Of a stretch of 64,000 nt of DNA, positions 24,746 through 33,222 are shown piece by piece. A program made the translations under genes and the position numbers. This stretch comes from Gemmobacter sp. Lineage in GTDB: Bacteria > Pseudomonadota > Alphaproteobacteria > Rhodobacterales > Rhodobacteraceae. The notes beneath the pieces were generated by a model, which was not told the origin of the DNA, searched no databases, and saw only the letters and a program-made list of their open reading frames with translations. Position 1 is the stretch's first letter. Each line of letters starts with the position of its first letter. The stretch is taken from contig NZ_JAUCBS010000003.1 of NCBI RefSeq assembly GCF_034676705.1, forward strand, positions 38,785 to 102,784. The letters are read 5' to 3'.

Positions 24746-26917
24746 ATGGCGAAAGCAACCCAGAAAGTCACCCTGTCCCCCTCACGGGACATCCCCTTCG
24801 ACAAGCTCGTGCTGAGCCAGTCCAACGTGCGGCGCATAAAGGCAGGCGTCTCGGTCGAGGAACTGGCGGAAGACATCGCGCGGCGCGGCCTGCTGCAGGG
24901 CTTGAACGTCCGGCCCATGCTCGATGCCGAGGGCGTTGAGACCGGGCTGTTCGAAATCCCGGCCGGTGGTCGTCGCTTTCAGGCGCTGTCGCTGCTGGTG
25001 AAGCAGAAGCGGCTGGCGAAGACTGCGCCGATCCCTTGCATCGTCCGGGATACGACGTCGGAAATCCTGGCGGAGGACGACTCGCTGGCGGAGAACATGC
25101 AACGTGTCGCTCTGCACCCGCTTGACCAGTTCCGCGCTTTCCAGGCCTTGCGCGAGAAGGGTCAGGGCGAGGAAGCGATTGCGGCGGCCTTCTTCGTGAC
25201 GCCCCAGATCGTCAAGCAGCGCCTGAAACTTGCCTCCGTAGCCCCTGCCCTGCTCGAGATCTATGCCGAGGATGGCATGACGCTGGAACAGCTGATGGCT
25301 TTCACGGTGAACCCGGATCACGCGCGTCAGGTGCAGGTCTGGGATGCGGTGAAGAACTCCTGGAACAAGGAGCCCTATGCCATCCGGCGTATGCTGACCG
25401 AGACCTCTGTCCGGGCCTCGGATCGTCGCACGATCTTCATGGGTGTCGATGCCTATGAGGCGGCGGGCGGTGTCGTGCTGCGCGATCTCTTCCAGGGCGA
25501 CGACGGTGGCTGGCTCGAGGACCCTGCCCTTCTTGACCGGTTGGTGGCCGAGAAGCTTCGGGCAGAAGCCGAGGCACTGGCCTCCGAGGGCTGGAAGTGG
25601 ATCGAGGTCGCGACCGACCTGCCCTACGGCTACAGCCACGGTCTTCGGCGTCTAGCCGGCGATCCCGCGCCGATGACCGACGAGGAAAGCGCGGCCCACG
25701 CTTCGCTCCTCGCCGAGTATCGCGCGTTGGAGGAGGAATACTCCGGCCAGGACGAATACCCCGAAGAGATCGACGCGCGGCTCGGTCAGCTCGAGATGGC
25801 GATGGAAGCGCTCGAGCAGCGGCCGTTGATCTACGATGAGGCCGAGATCGCGCGCGCGGGCGTCTTCGTCACGTTGGATCGGGATGGCAGCCTCGCGGTC
25901 TACCGCGGCTATGTCCGGCCCGAAGACGAGCCGCGCGAGGAGACCGCGGTCCAGGATGGCGATGGCGTGGATGCCACGGGGCAGGGGGGTGATGTCGGTG
26001 TTTCCAGCTGGAAACCATCGGCGACTTCCGCTGGAGGCACCGTCATCACCTCGGGCGGTCAGCCGATCGGCGCGGACGCATCCGACGAGGAAGACGACGG
26101 GGCGCTGAAGCCGTTGCCTGAGCGGTTGGTCATGGAACTGACGGCCCACAGGACCCTCGCACTGCGCGAGGCCATCGGGCGCTCGCCGGACGTCGCACTG
26201 ACGCTCCTGCTCCTGAAACTGGTGACGGATACCTTCCGCACCTCTTCTGCCACGGGCAGCTGCCTCGAAGCCTCGGTGCGTCACGTCTACATGTCGGCGC
26301 AGGCGTCCGATCTGAAGGACAGCATCGTGGCGAAGCAGGTCGATGAGCGTCACGCGGCGTGGGAGACCGATCTGCCTCTTGGCGACGATGCCGGGCTCTG
26401 GGACTATCTGACCGTTCTCGACCAGGGCAGCCGTTTGGCGCTCCTGGCGCATTGCCTCAGCTTTGGGATCAACGCGCTCCATGAGAAGGTAAACCCTTAT
26501 GGTGCGGGCATCTCCGCCAGCGGACTGACCCGCCGCATGGCCCATGCCGATCTCGTGGCCCGCGCGGTCGATCTCGACATGGTCGAGGCTGGTTGGGAGC
26601 CGACGGTCGATGCCTATCTCAACCGCGTACCCAAGGCCCGGATCCTCGAGGCCGTGCGTGAGGCGAAGGGTGAAGGGACCGCGCAGCTGCTCGATCACCT
26701 TAAGAAGGGCGAGATGGCCACAGAAGCTGAGCGGCTCCTCAAGGGAAGCGGGTGGTTGCCCGAGATCCTGCGCCGGGCCGATCTGGTCGCACTGGACGGC
26801 GGCCAAGTCGCGGAAGGGCAGGGGGAGGACGCAGTTCAGCCCGAGGACGTCGATCTCCCGGCCTTCCTGACGGCCGATTTGCCGGACAGCGCCACGACGA
26901 TGATGGCCGCGGAATGA
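24746..26917 (+). CDS. ParB/Srx-domain protein of plasmid backbone
   Basis: The 723-residue protein starts with a ParB-like N-terminal domain: LVLSQSNVRRIKAGVSVEEL, IARRGLLQGLNVRP, the arginine-containing IPAGGRRFQALSLLV and SLAENMQRVALHPLDQFRAF. An HTH segment (IAAAFFVTPQIVKQRLKLAS) follows. The rest (residues 230-723) is acidic and helical and typical of the large ParB-like proteins of alphaproteobacterial plasmids, whose role is not settled; it is not the RepB partition protein. ATG 24746 has GGAGAAG upstream. It lies just beyond parS site 3 and is preceded by a stem-loop leader. Nuclease activity, as in some ParB-domain proteins, cannot be excluded. Confidence 0.85.
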   Translation: MAKATQKVTLSPSRDIPFDKLVLSQSNVRRIKAGVSVEELAEDIARRGLLQGLNVRPMLDAEGVETGLFEIPAGGRRFQALSLLVKQKRLAKTAPIPCIVRDTTSEILAEDDSLAENMQRVALHPLDQFRAFQALREKGQGEEAIAAAFFVTPQIVKQRLKLASVAPALLEIYAEDGMTLEQLMAFTVNPDHARQVQVWDAVKNSWNKEPYAIRRMLTETSVRASDRRTIFMGVDAYEAAGGVVLRDLFQGDDGGWLEDPALLDRLVAEKLRAEAEALASEGWKWIEVATDLPYGYSHGLRRLAGDPAPMTDEESAAHASLLAEYRALEEEYSGQDEYPEEIDARLGQLEMAMEALEQRPLIYDEAEIARAGVFVTLDRDGSLAVYRGYVRPEDEPREETAVQDGDGVDATGQGGDVGVSSWKPSATSAGGTVITSGGQPIGADASDEEDDGALKPLPERLVMELTAHRTLALREAIGRSPDVALTLLLLKLVTDTFRTSSATGSCLEASVRHVYMSAQASDLKDSIVAKQVDERHAAWETDLPLGDDAGLWDYLTVLDQGSRLALLAHCLSFGINALHEKVNPYGAGISASGLTRRMAHADLVARAVDLDMVEAGWEPTVDAYLNRVPKARILEAVREAKGEGTAQLLDHLKKGEMATEAERLLKGSGWLPEILRRADLVALDGGQVAEGQGEDAVQPEDVDLPAFLTADLPDSATTMMAAE

Positions 26918-26929
26918 TCTGAGCCATCC

Positions 26930-26951
26930 GGGGGCGGGGAAACCCGCCTCC
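26930..26951 (+). terminator. Hairpin with GAAA loop after the ParB-like gene
   Basis: GGGGGCGGG and CCCGCCTCC form a 9-bp stem (one G-T) closed by a GAAA tetraloop. No T-run follows, so it may be an mRNA-end stabiliser or a Rho-dependent end. A hairpin with the same GAAA loop follows the first ssb gene. Confidence 0.6.
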
Positions 26952-26984
26952 CAATCTCACAAAACACAGCAATATCAATATGAT

Positions 26985-27004
26985 GAATGCGGTCGCTCGC
27001 ATTC
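26985..27004 (+). promoter_or_regulatory. Leader hairpin before the gene at 27018
   Basis: GAATGCG (26985-26991) pairs perfectly with CGCATTC (26998-27004) around GTCGCT, 13 nt before the start codon. The Shine-Dalgarno (GATGAGG) lies just outside the stem. Confidence 0.45.
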
Positions 27005-27017
27005 GGGATGAGGAATC

Positions 27018-27491
27018 ATGTCTGCAACAACCATCATCGACACAGCCCCCCTCGGGGCGCTGATCCGCTACACCGACGGCAGTCCCAAGCCGCCCGCACG
27101 GTTCACCAAGAAGCTGGCAGCCTGGGAGCGCTCGAACGGCGTCGGCCGTCTCGTGAAGAAGGAGCCGCCGAAGGTCTATCCGACTTGGACTGCCCCTGCT
27201 TCATTCACGCTGCACGAGGGCAACTTCTCTTCGGATGGGGTGATCCTCGTCACCATCATGCGCAGTCATTCGGCGGACAGTCGTCTGGTATTCGAGGTCG
27301 CCGAGGAACCGAAGCCCGGGCAGGTCCGCGTGTTACTGGACTTCGGGGGCAATACGGAACTGCTGCATCTCGCGGAGTCCGTCACCGCAGCCGATCTCTG
27401 GATCGCGCGCGAAGGTTATCGCAACGCGCGGCTCGAAATCGTCGATGCCGACGACGGCGATAGGGCAGGGGGCGCGGACCTGGCCGCCTAA
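27018..27491 (+). CDS. Conserved-type hypothetical backbone protein
   Basis: I do not recognise this 157-residue protein. It is basic in the N-terminal half (KPPARFTKKLAAWERSNGVG) and acidic at the C-terminus, with no membrane segment or signal peptide. ATG 27018 has a GAGG Shine-Dalgarno. It sits in the plus-strand backbone module between the ParB-like gene and a hairpin-rich leader. Its position suggests a plasmid-maintenance role, which is inference only. Confidence 0.7.
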   Translation: MSATTIIDTAPLGALIRYTDGSPKPPARFTKKLAAWERSNGVGRLVKKEPPKVYPTWTAPASFTLHEGNFSSDGVILVTIMRSHSADSRLVFEVAEEPKPGQVRVLLDFGGNTELLHLAESVTAADLWIAREGYRNARLEIVDADDGDRAGGADLAA

Positions 27492-27504
27492 GCTCTGACA
27501 ATGC

Positions 27505-27857
27505 GTGAGGGGCCTACCCATGGGCGGGCCTCTCACCGACCAGACCCTCGTCCCGCGAAATCGCGGGGCACCAAAGGATCCATCCCCCAAGACGAAGGTC
27601 ATCAACCAAGAGCCTGGCCGGGAGGCTGGGGGCGTTCCGAGCATCAACGGGACAACAGGCTCCTGACGTTGGGGTACCATCCCCCGCTCGCCAATCCCTT
27701 CCTTGCCCCGAATCCCGTCTTCGAGATCAACCCGCAAGGGGTCGGACTACGGGCAAGCCCGTGCCGCCGGGTGGATTCGGGCGAGCCGAACGCACCCGGT
27801 GATGTCAGCCAGTCTTTGGGCCTGCGGGGTCCTGTCGCGCGGGGGATGGTCCCCCGC
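27505..27857 (+). ncRNA. Candidate structured RNA/leader upstream of a small membrane protein
   Basis: The 388-nt gap before 27880 holds at least seven stems. They are GTGAGGGGCC/GGCCTCTCAC (27505-27536), CCCGCG/CGCGGG (27552-27567), GAGCCTG/CAGGCTC (27610-27662), ACGGG/CCCGT (about 27749-27762), and a two-part stem CCGGGTG-TTCGG/CCGAA-CACCCGG (27767-27799). A final GCGGGGG/CCCCCGC (27839-27857) sits just before the ribosome binding site. Open frames across it show no family resemblance. I infer a structured leader or independent RNA; a series of separate hairpins is the null alternative. Confidence 0.45.
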
Positions 27858-27879
27858 CTCCCAGACAGGAGCCAAACAG

Positions 27880-28044
27880 ATGTCCCGCAAAGATGCACAC
27901 GCCTTCGCCGCCTCCCTCGCCGCCACGCTCATGGTCTCGATCGTCGTCTTTCAGGCAGGTGATGGAAGCTTCGGCGCCGTCCCCGCCGATGAAATCGACG
28001 GAGACGAGGTTCAAGTGATCGCTGAGGTCGACCCGTGGGCATGA
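27880..28044 (+). CDS. Small single-pass membrane protein (54 aa)
   Basis: ATG 27880 is preceded by AGGAG (27867-27871) at ideal spacing. The 54-residue product has a basic start (MSRKDAHAFA), one hydrophobic helix (ASLAATLMVSIVVFQAG) and an acidic tail (DEIDGDEVQVIAEVD). It could be a small inner-membrane or exported protein. No family is recognised. The long structured leader immediately upstream suggests tight control. Confidence 0.6.
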   Translation: MSRKDAHAFAASLAATLMVSIVVFQAGDGSFGAVPADEIDGDEVQVIAEVDPWA

Positions 28045-28296
28045 TGCCCACGGTCTCAACGAGGGCTCGGCGTCGGGGCAAGGGCCCCGATCCGAGCCTG
28101 TCGCCTGTCCGCTGTTCCAAGCGAGCGGCAGAATGTGCCGACGATGGTCGGCATGTCGATCCTGACACGATTGAAGCACGCCTCGGCACTCGGCGTCTCT
28201 ATCGGCACTATCCGTCAGTGAGGGCGCCGTGAAAGCCGCTTGATCATGGACGGGCTTCGTCGGAAGCTGTCGCGTGTCAGGTTGAGGGCCCATCGC

Positions 28297-29349
28297 ATGC
28301 TATATAAATCATTGATTTCATTATATGGATCATCGCTGGCGGGTAAATCGGCTCCCACTGACGACTTGGTCTGGCACTTCACGCCGTCCGAAGACTTGAA
28401 ACTATTTCGCGAGTATGCGCTCGAGGCTTTGCAACAGGCCAAGGTTTATCTGCTTGATCACTTGGCAGCAGCCTATGCCGATACGCTTCATGACGCTGTT
28501 GCCAAACAGGCCGCCGAAACCGGTTTGCCGGCGATGGCTATTCTTGGTGAGGTGAAACTACCTGCTGACGTCGTTTGGGTAGAGTTCGACGATCGAGAGC
28601 TGGGCGTTGCACGCTTCGAACGCGCTTCACCGGTGACCAAGCATGACGACAAGCCATTGGGCACTGGCTTGCGCGGCTACCTCCTTGATGACCGGAACGA
28701 TGGCCATCTGCGGATCACGATGTTCCATCGCCGCGAAAATTCGCGTGTCGTCGACCCGATCTGCGCTCTGCTTGTCAAGCGCACGCCAACGGGAGAGCTG
28801 AATTACGACGACGTCGAAGTCGAACTCAGCCGTTCCGTGGTCGATTTCCGCGTGAGGAGCGGAGATACGATGGAAATGATCAACGGTCGACGCACGGTGC
28901 ACCAGGTTGAAACGGGGTACGACCTGTTCATTCCTTACGCGCTCTTTGCCATGTTGGTTTCACCGGACCTGGGCGGGATCATCCCCACGGAAGCCGAAAC
29001 CTTCACCCCCAAGGACACGAAGACCGCACGGAAGTTCGGCAAGTCGTGGATCCTTGGCGCCCAGAGATCACATCTGACGATCCGGATCGGCCCGCAGGCT
29101 GCTGCGCACATGGCGGAAAGGACTGCTCGCCTTGAATTCGAGCGGCAAGCACTTGAGGCGCGGAATGGACCCATCCGTCACTGGGTTGCCGAGCATGAGA
29201 GGCACTATCGGAGCGGCAAAGTGGTTCTGGTCAAAGGACATCACCGAGGTCAGGTGCCGATGCCATATCTGCCGACGCGCGTGATGGGTCCGAAGTCTGA
29301 TGCGACCAGTTTTGAGTTTCCGGCGACCGAGCCGTCAAACCAAGACTGA
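28297..29349 (+). CDS. Unknown plasmid protein, intact paralogue of the IS66-split gene
   Basis: The 350-residue protein has a long variable N-terminal part (LPADVVWVEFDDRELGVARF in the middle) and a conserved C-terminus: TKTARKFGKSW, RSHLTIRIGP, then HWVAEHERHYRSGKVVLVKG and a final LPTRVMGPK. A second member of this family, reconstructed across the IS66 element at 54206-57599, shares all of these blocks. The start is set at ATG 28297 because the other member begins at the matching MILYK; an ATG at 28246 is possible. The Arg/Lys/His-rich C-terminal motif resembles the tail of many phage proteins and could bind nucleic acid. Function unknown. Confidence 0.75.
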   Translation: MLYKSLISLYGSSLAGKSAPTDDLVWHFTPSEDLKLFREYALEALQQAKVYLLDHLAAAYADTLHDAVAKQAAETGLPAMAILGEVKLPADVVWVEFDDRELGVARFERASPVTKHDDKPLGTGLRGYLLDDRNDGHLRITMFHRRENSRVVDPICALLVKRTPTGELNYDDVEVELSRSVVDFRVRSGDTMEMINGRRTVHQVETGYDLFIPYALFAMLVSPDLGGIIPTEAETFTPKDTKTARKFGKSWILGAQRSHLTIRIGPQAAAHMAERTARLEFERQALEARNGPIRHWVAEHERHYRSGKVVLVKGHHRGQVPMPYLPTRVMGPKSDATSFEFPATEPSNQD

Positions 29350-29372
29350 CCCGGCATTTTCCGGCCGTGATC

Positions 29373-29690
29373 TCAGACCGACAGGTCGCTCGGTTCTTTG
29401 CCCGAATTGATGTGATCCGCGAACCACTGCGGTTTCCGGCCACGGCCAGACCAGGTGATGCCTGCGTTCTCAGGGTGACGATACTTCGCCACGGCTGGCG
29501 CACGGGTGGTTTTCACCTCAACACCGATCAGGTCGGCGAGGGAGTAGCCCATCTCCTTGGCGATTGCTTCCAGCTTGGTGCGGGCTTCGGCCTTATGACG
29601 GTCCTCATAGGTGGAAATCGCCTTGGTGAGGTCCTTCTGCAGTTGCTGCAGTTCCTTGAGCGACAGTGCCTCGAGATTGAAAGCAGCCAT
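29373..29690 (-). CDS. H-NS-family nucleoid protein (HvrA-like)
   Basis: The 105-residue protein has an N-terminal coiled-coil oligomerisation segment (LKELQQLQKDLTKAISTYED) and the H-NS C-terminal DNA-binding motif TWSGRGRKPQWF at residues 79-90. Such proteins silence AT-rich foreign DNA. A plasmid-borne copy may lower the cost of carrying the plasmid. It is the only minus-strand gene in this part of the backbone and lies convergent to the unknown gene and divergent to ssb. Confidence 0.9.
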   Translation of the reverse strand: MAAFNLEALSLKELQQLQKDLTKAISTYEDRHKAEARTKLEAIAKEMGYSLADLIGVEVKTTRAPAVAKYRHPENAGITWSGRGRKPQWFADHINSGKEPSDLSV

Positions 29691-29896
29691 TGGGCCCTCG
29701 TGTCCTGAATGATGCGTCCGGGATAGCCGTCAGGTCGAAACATCGCAACTCCCATGGATGTCTGCGCGATAGGGCAGGGGGATGAGGTTGGCTTAAGCCG
29801 CCGGGTCGAAGCTCTCGAAGATGCTTCAACCCCGTTGCCTTGGCCAGGAAGGCCGAGTTCTGCGAGAGCCCCAAGTCGCCCCTATCCCCGGTGCCA

Positions 29897-30112
29897 TCCC
29901 TTCGACTGACAATCCCCTAAGCCTGTTCGGCCTCTGGCGCGCAACCCCGCGTCAGTCCGGGCCGTGTTGCCCCTTTGGGGCTGCCCGCTCCACCCCGGCC
30001 CTCTGGAGGTTTCCGGTCGCCGTTCCGTCTCCCGTGCACGCCTCAGCCGACAGGCTTTTTCCGGGTCTTGTCGAAGGGACGGTCCCAGGGACAGGAAACA
30101 CAGGAGCTTACC
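29897..30112 (+). promoter_or_regulatory. Conserved 216-nt ssb leader, copy 1
   Basis: This stretch is strongly similar to 61632-61848 upstream of the second ssb, with the first 41-42 nt identical. Conserved paired elements include CGACAGG/CTTGTCG (a 7-bp stem) and a hairpin GCCCC-TTT-GGGGC whose sequence is different but still foldable in copy 2. It ends at the ribosome binding site (AGGAG) of ssb. It may be a promoter-leader, an autoregulatory RNA or a single-strand promoter. Confidence 0.65.
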
Positions 30113-30517
30113 ATGCAGAACATCGTCATCCTCGCCGGCAACATCGGTCAGAAGCCCGAAGTGCGCTCGACCCAAAGCGGCACGAAGATCACCAACTTCG
30201 CCCTGGCCACCTCGCGGCCGCGCCTCTCGGAAGGTCGCGTGATGCGCGACGAGAACGGCTACCGGGTCATGGACACCGAATGGCACCGCATCACCTGCTT
30301 CAACGGTCTCGGCAAGACCGTCGCAGAGCACTGCGAAAAGGGCATGAAGGTCCTCGTCCACGGGCGCATCCACTACACGAAGTGGACCGACGCAACCGGC
30401 ACCGACCGCTACGGCTGCGAGATCATCGCCGAGAAGGTCGACTTCCTGAGCCGCCCGAAGTCGGCCGAGAACGAAAACCCCGAGTTGGTCGATCGCGACG
30501 ACGAGATCCCGTTCTGA
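30113..30517 (+). CDS. ssb: Single-stranded DNA-binding protein, copy 1
   Basis: The 134-residue protein has the OB-fold SSB sequence: MQNIVILAGNIGQKPEVRST, TEWHRITCFNGLGKTVAEHC, KVLVHGRIHYTKW. It ends in the canonical acidic tip DRDDEIPF that recruits repair and replication proteins. It is shorter than chromosomal SSBs because the linker is short, as is common on plasmids. It coats incoming or replicating single-stranded plasmid DNA. The gene has a 216-nt leader shared with the second ssb and is followed by a strong hairpin terminator. Confidence 0.95.
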   Translation: MQNIVILAGNIGQKPEVRSTQSGTKITNFALATSRPRLSEGRVMRDENGYRVMDTEWHRITCFNGLGKTVAEHCEKGMKVLVHGRIHYTKWTDATGTDRYGCEIIAEKVDFLSRPKSAENENPELVDRDDEIPF

Positions 30518-30539
30518 GGAATGGGGTCTCCCCCTCGGG

Positions 30540-30561
30540 CCCGGCGGGGAAACCCGCCGGG
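30540..30561 (+). terminator. Hairpin terminator after ssb copy 1
   Basis: CCCGGCGGG and CCCGCCGGG form a perfect 9-bp stem with a GAAA loop, followed by TTCAGTTGAAAAATC. It ends the ssb transcript. Confidence 0.75.
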
Positions 30562-30740
30562 TTCAGTTGAAAAATCTGATCGGACGCTCGTACTACAAGC
30601 TATTGTCGAAGCACATCTTCTCCAAGTCGCCTGGGCGATTTACAGTGCGGTCGTACAACGCTCGGTTGGCGCGCGCGTCAACTTCGAGATATCGCGCACA
30701 TCTTTCGGAACTTCATGAAGCTTAGCTATGAAAGCGGAAA

Positions 30741-33032
30741 ATGATTGAACGTATTCAACTTATTAGAAATATTGGCCAGTTTGATAGTGTCAGCCCCCCG
30801 CCGCAGACAGCCTTGACCCCGTTCTCCTTGATTTATGGTGAAAACGGTCGTGGCAAGACGACAGTCGCCGCAATTCTTCGCTCTCTGGCGACGAATGATC
30901 CCGGCTTGGTGACAGACCGGCATAGGCTTGGTGCGCAGCATCCGCCCCACATTGTTATCGGTCGCGCAGGTGGTCAATGCGTGTTTCAGAACGGCGCTTG
31001 GACGCAACCGCTGCCGCAGGTTTCCATTTTCGATGATGCCTTTGTCTCCGCGAACGTCTGCTCCGGCATTGAGCTCCAGACGGCACATCGCCAGAACTTG
31101 CACGAGCTTATTCTGGGTGCACAGGGAGTCGCGCTGAGCGTCGCGCTTCAAGGCCATGTCACACGCATTGAAGAACACAATACCCGACTGCGTGAGTTGG
31201 CCGACGCGATACCTGCGAACGCGCGGGGCCCGTACAAGGTCGATACCTTCTGCAGTCTTGAGCGAGACCCCACCATCGACGCGAAAATTCAGGACGCTGA
31301 GCGCCGATTAGCTGCCGCACACTCCGCCGAGGCGATACGCCAGCGACCAGGCTTTCAGGACTTTGGTCTGCCAGATTTCGACCTCGAAGGAATTGATGCC
31401 GTGTTGGATCGCAGTTTGCCCGATCTCGAAGCCGCTGCTGCAGACTGGGTTCGCGCGCATATTGCTAAGCTTGGCCGTGGCGGCGAAGCTTGGGTCTCGG
31501 ATGGCATGGTGCGCATCGAACCGGTCTCCCAGGGACATGACGGCGAGATTTGTCCCTTCTGTGCTCAGGATCTCGATGGCTCCGAGCTGATTGGTCACTA
31601 CCGTGCCTATTTCAGCCAAGCCTACGAAGACCTTAAACTTACCATCAGGCAGACCGGCCTTGCGATACGCAATACGCACGCAGGCGACATTCCGTCTGCT
31701 TTCGAGCGGGACGTTCGGACTGCTGTTCAGGCTCACGAATTCTGGAAGGACTTTGCCGACCTGCCGGAAATCGAGGTTGATACTGCCGCCATTGGTCGTC
31801 AATGGAACGCAGCCCGCGAAGCAGTGCTCGAACAGCTTCGCGCCAAGGCCGCTGCACCTCTGGATCGCATGGAACTATCGCCTGAAGTTCGTCGGTCCGT
31901 AATGGATTATCGTGCGCGCATTGTCGAAGTAGCCGCTCTGTCGCAGCGCCTCGTTGCCGTCAACGCGCGGCTTGATATCGTGAAGGAACAGGCGCAAGCC
32001 GATGATCTCGCCGCCCTGACCGATGACCTTGCGAAGCTGAAGGCGCAGAAGGCCCGCTTCGATCCTGCCGTCTTTCCGCACTGCGATACCTACACCGCAG
32101 AAAAGACCGCCAAGGCGGCAACTGAAACGCTCCGAACCCAAGCCCGCGCTGCGCTCGATCAGTATCGGGAACAGATTTTCCCTGCCTACGAGACTGCAAT
32201 CAACGAATATCTAAGGCGCTTCGCTGCGGCATTTCGCTTGGGGGAAGTCCAGTCCGTTAACAACCGCTCCGGATCATCCGCGTCTTATTGCGTGGTCATC
32301 AATCAGCAAAACGTCAACGTCACGGCAGATCAGGGCCCGTCCTTTCGAAATACCCTAAGCGCAGGGGACAGAAACACGCTCGCATTGGCTTTCTTCTTTG
32401 CCTCGCTAGACCAAGACCCTGACCTCGCAAACAAGATCGTTGTCATCGATGATCCCATGACCAGTCTGGACGAACATCGCACCCTCCGGACGCGCGCGGA
32501 AATCATGACGCTATCCGCAAGAGTGAGGCAGGTGATTGTGCTGTCCCATTCGAAGCCGTTTCTCTGCAGTCTGTGGGAGCAATCTGACCGGAACGTTTCG
32601 ACAGCGCTGCGCATCAACCGAGCCGCAGTCGGCTCAGAGATTACCGTTTGGGACGTTCGGCGCGATAGTATTTCGGAACATGACAAACGCCATGAACTCG
32701 TAAGAGGCTATTTGCAAGCGGCCGATCCCGACAAAGAACGTCAGGTTGCGGCGGCTCTTCGGCCAATCCTGGAAGCCTTCATGCGAGTTGCTTATCCAGA
32801 GTATTTTCCGCCGGGGACGCTTCTAGGCCCGTTCCTAGGATTGTGCGACCAGCGCGTTGGCGCGAACAACGAGATATTGTCGGCGGGCGACATCGCGGAA
32901 CTGAGAGTCTTGCTCGGGTATGCAAACTTTTTTCACCACGATACCAACCCCGCTTGGCAGACGGCTGCGATCAATGATGCTGAACTGACTGATTTCGCGG
33001 AGCGAACACTATTGTTTGCCTCGCGGCGCTGA
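30741..33032 (+). CDS. RloC/PrrC-like AAA (AAA_13) ATPase, putative anticodon nuclease
   Basis: The 763-residue protein has an ABC-type ATPase split by a helical insert: Walker A GENGRGKTT at residues 33-41, the CPFC pair at 271-274 (zinc-hook-like) amid helical stretches, the signature LSAGDRNTLALAFFF at about 539, and Walker B VVIDDPMTSLDE. C-terminal to this, R674-P-I-L-E678 and the His pair in NFFHHD (732-733) resemble the Arg-x3-Glu ... His triad of PrrC/RloC anticodon nucleases. Those enzymes cut tRNA when phage disturb host restriction. It stands alone between ssb and a DUF932 gene, while a type I restriction operon is on the same plasmid. The ATPase call is firm; the nuclease call is tentative. 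Confidence 0.7.
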   Translation: MIERIQLIRNIGQFDSVSPPPQTALTPFSLIYGENGRGKTTVAAILRSLATNDPGLVTDRHRLGAQHPPHIVIGRAGGQCVFQNGAWTQPLPQVSIFDDAFVSANVCSGIELQTAHRQNLHELILGAQGVALSVALQGHVTRIEEHNTRLRELADAIPANARGPYKVDTFCSLERDPTIDAKIQDAERRLAAAHSAEAIRQRPGFQDFGLPDFDLEGIDAVLDRSLPDLEAAAADWVRAHIAKLGRGGEAWVSDGMVRIEPVSQGHDGEICPFCAQDLDGSELIGHYRAYFSQAYEDLKLTIRQTGLAIRNTHAGDIPSAFERDVRTAVQAHEFWKDFADLPEIEVDTAAIGRQWNAAREAVLEQLRAKAAAPLDRMELSPEVRRSVMDYRARIVEVAALSQRLVAVNARLDIVKEQAQADDLAALTDDLAKLKAQKARFDPAVFPHCDTYTAEKTAKAATETLRTQARAALDQYREQIFPAYETAINEYLRRFAAAFRLGEVQSVNNRSGSSASYCVVINQQNVNVTADQGPSFRNTLSAGDRNTLALAFFFASLDQDPDLANKIVVIDDPMTSLDEHRTLRTRAEIMTLSARVRQVIVLSHSKPFLCSLWEQSDRNVSTALRINRAAVGSEITVWDVRRDSISEHDKRHELVRGYLQAADPDKERQVAAALRPILEAFMRVAYPEYFPPGTLLGPFLGLCDQRVGANNEILSAGDIAELRVLLGYANFFHHDTNPAWQTAAINDAELTDFAERTLLFASRR

Positions 33033-33181
33033 ACTGCCGTGCGCCTGCAAGCGGAGGCCATTCAATGTCCACTCCTGGCGTCAGCGCCTGATGTGTTCGC
33101 ACCCGTCGATAAACTAGGCTTCCCGTACAAAAGTGCCCTTAGAGTAAGAGTAGTGCTGGTTTCCCGGTGACGGGTTGAGGT

Positions 33182-33200
33182 TTGGGAGAGTGGCTCCCGA
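33182..33200 (+). promoter_or_regulatory. Leader stem-loop, AGTGG loop (copy B)
   Basis: TTGGGAG pairs with CTCCCGA around AGTGG, 22 nt before the DUF932 gene. CCGTCCTGGGAGA follows. It is the second copy of the motif described at 24706. Confidence 0.6.
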
Positions 33201-33222
33201 GGCCCGTCCTGGGAGATAGCCG

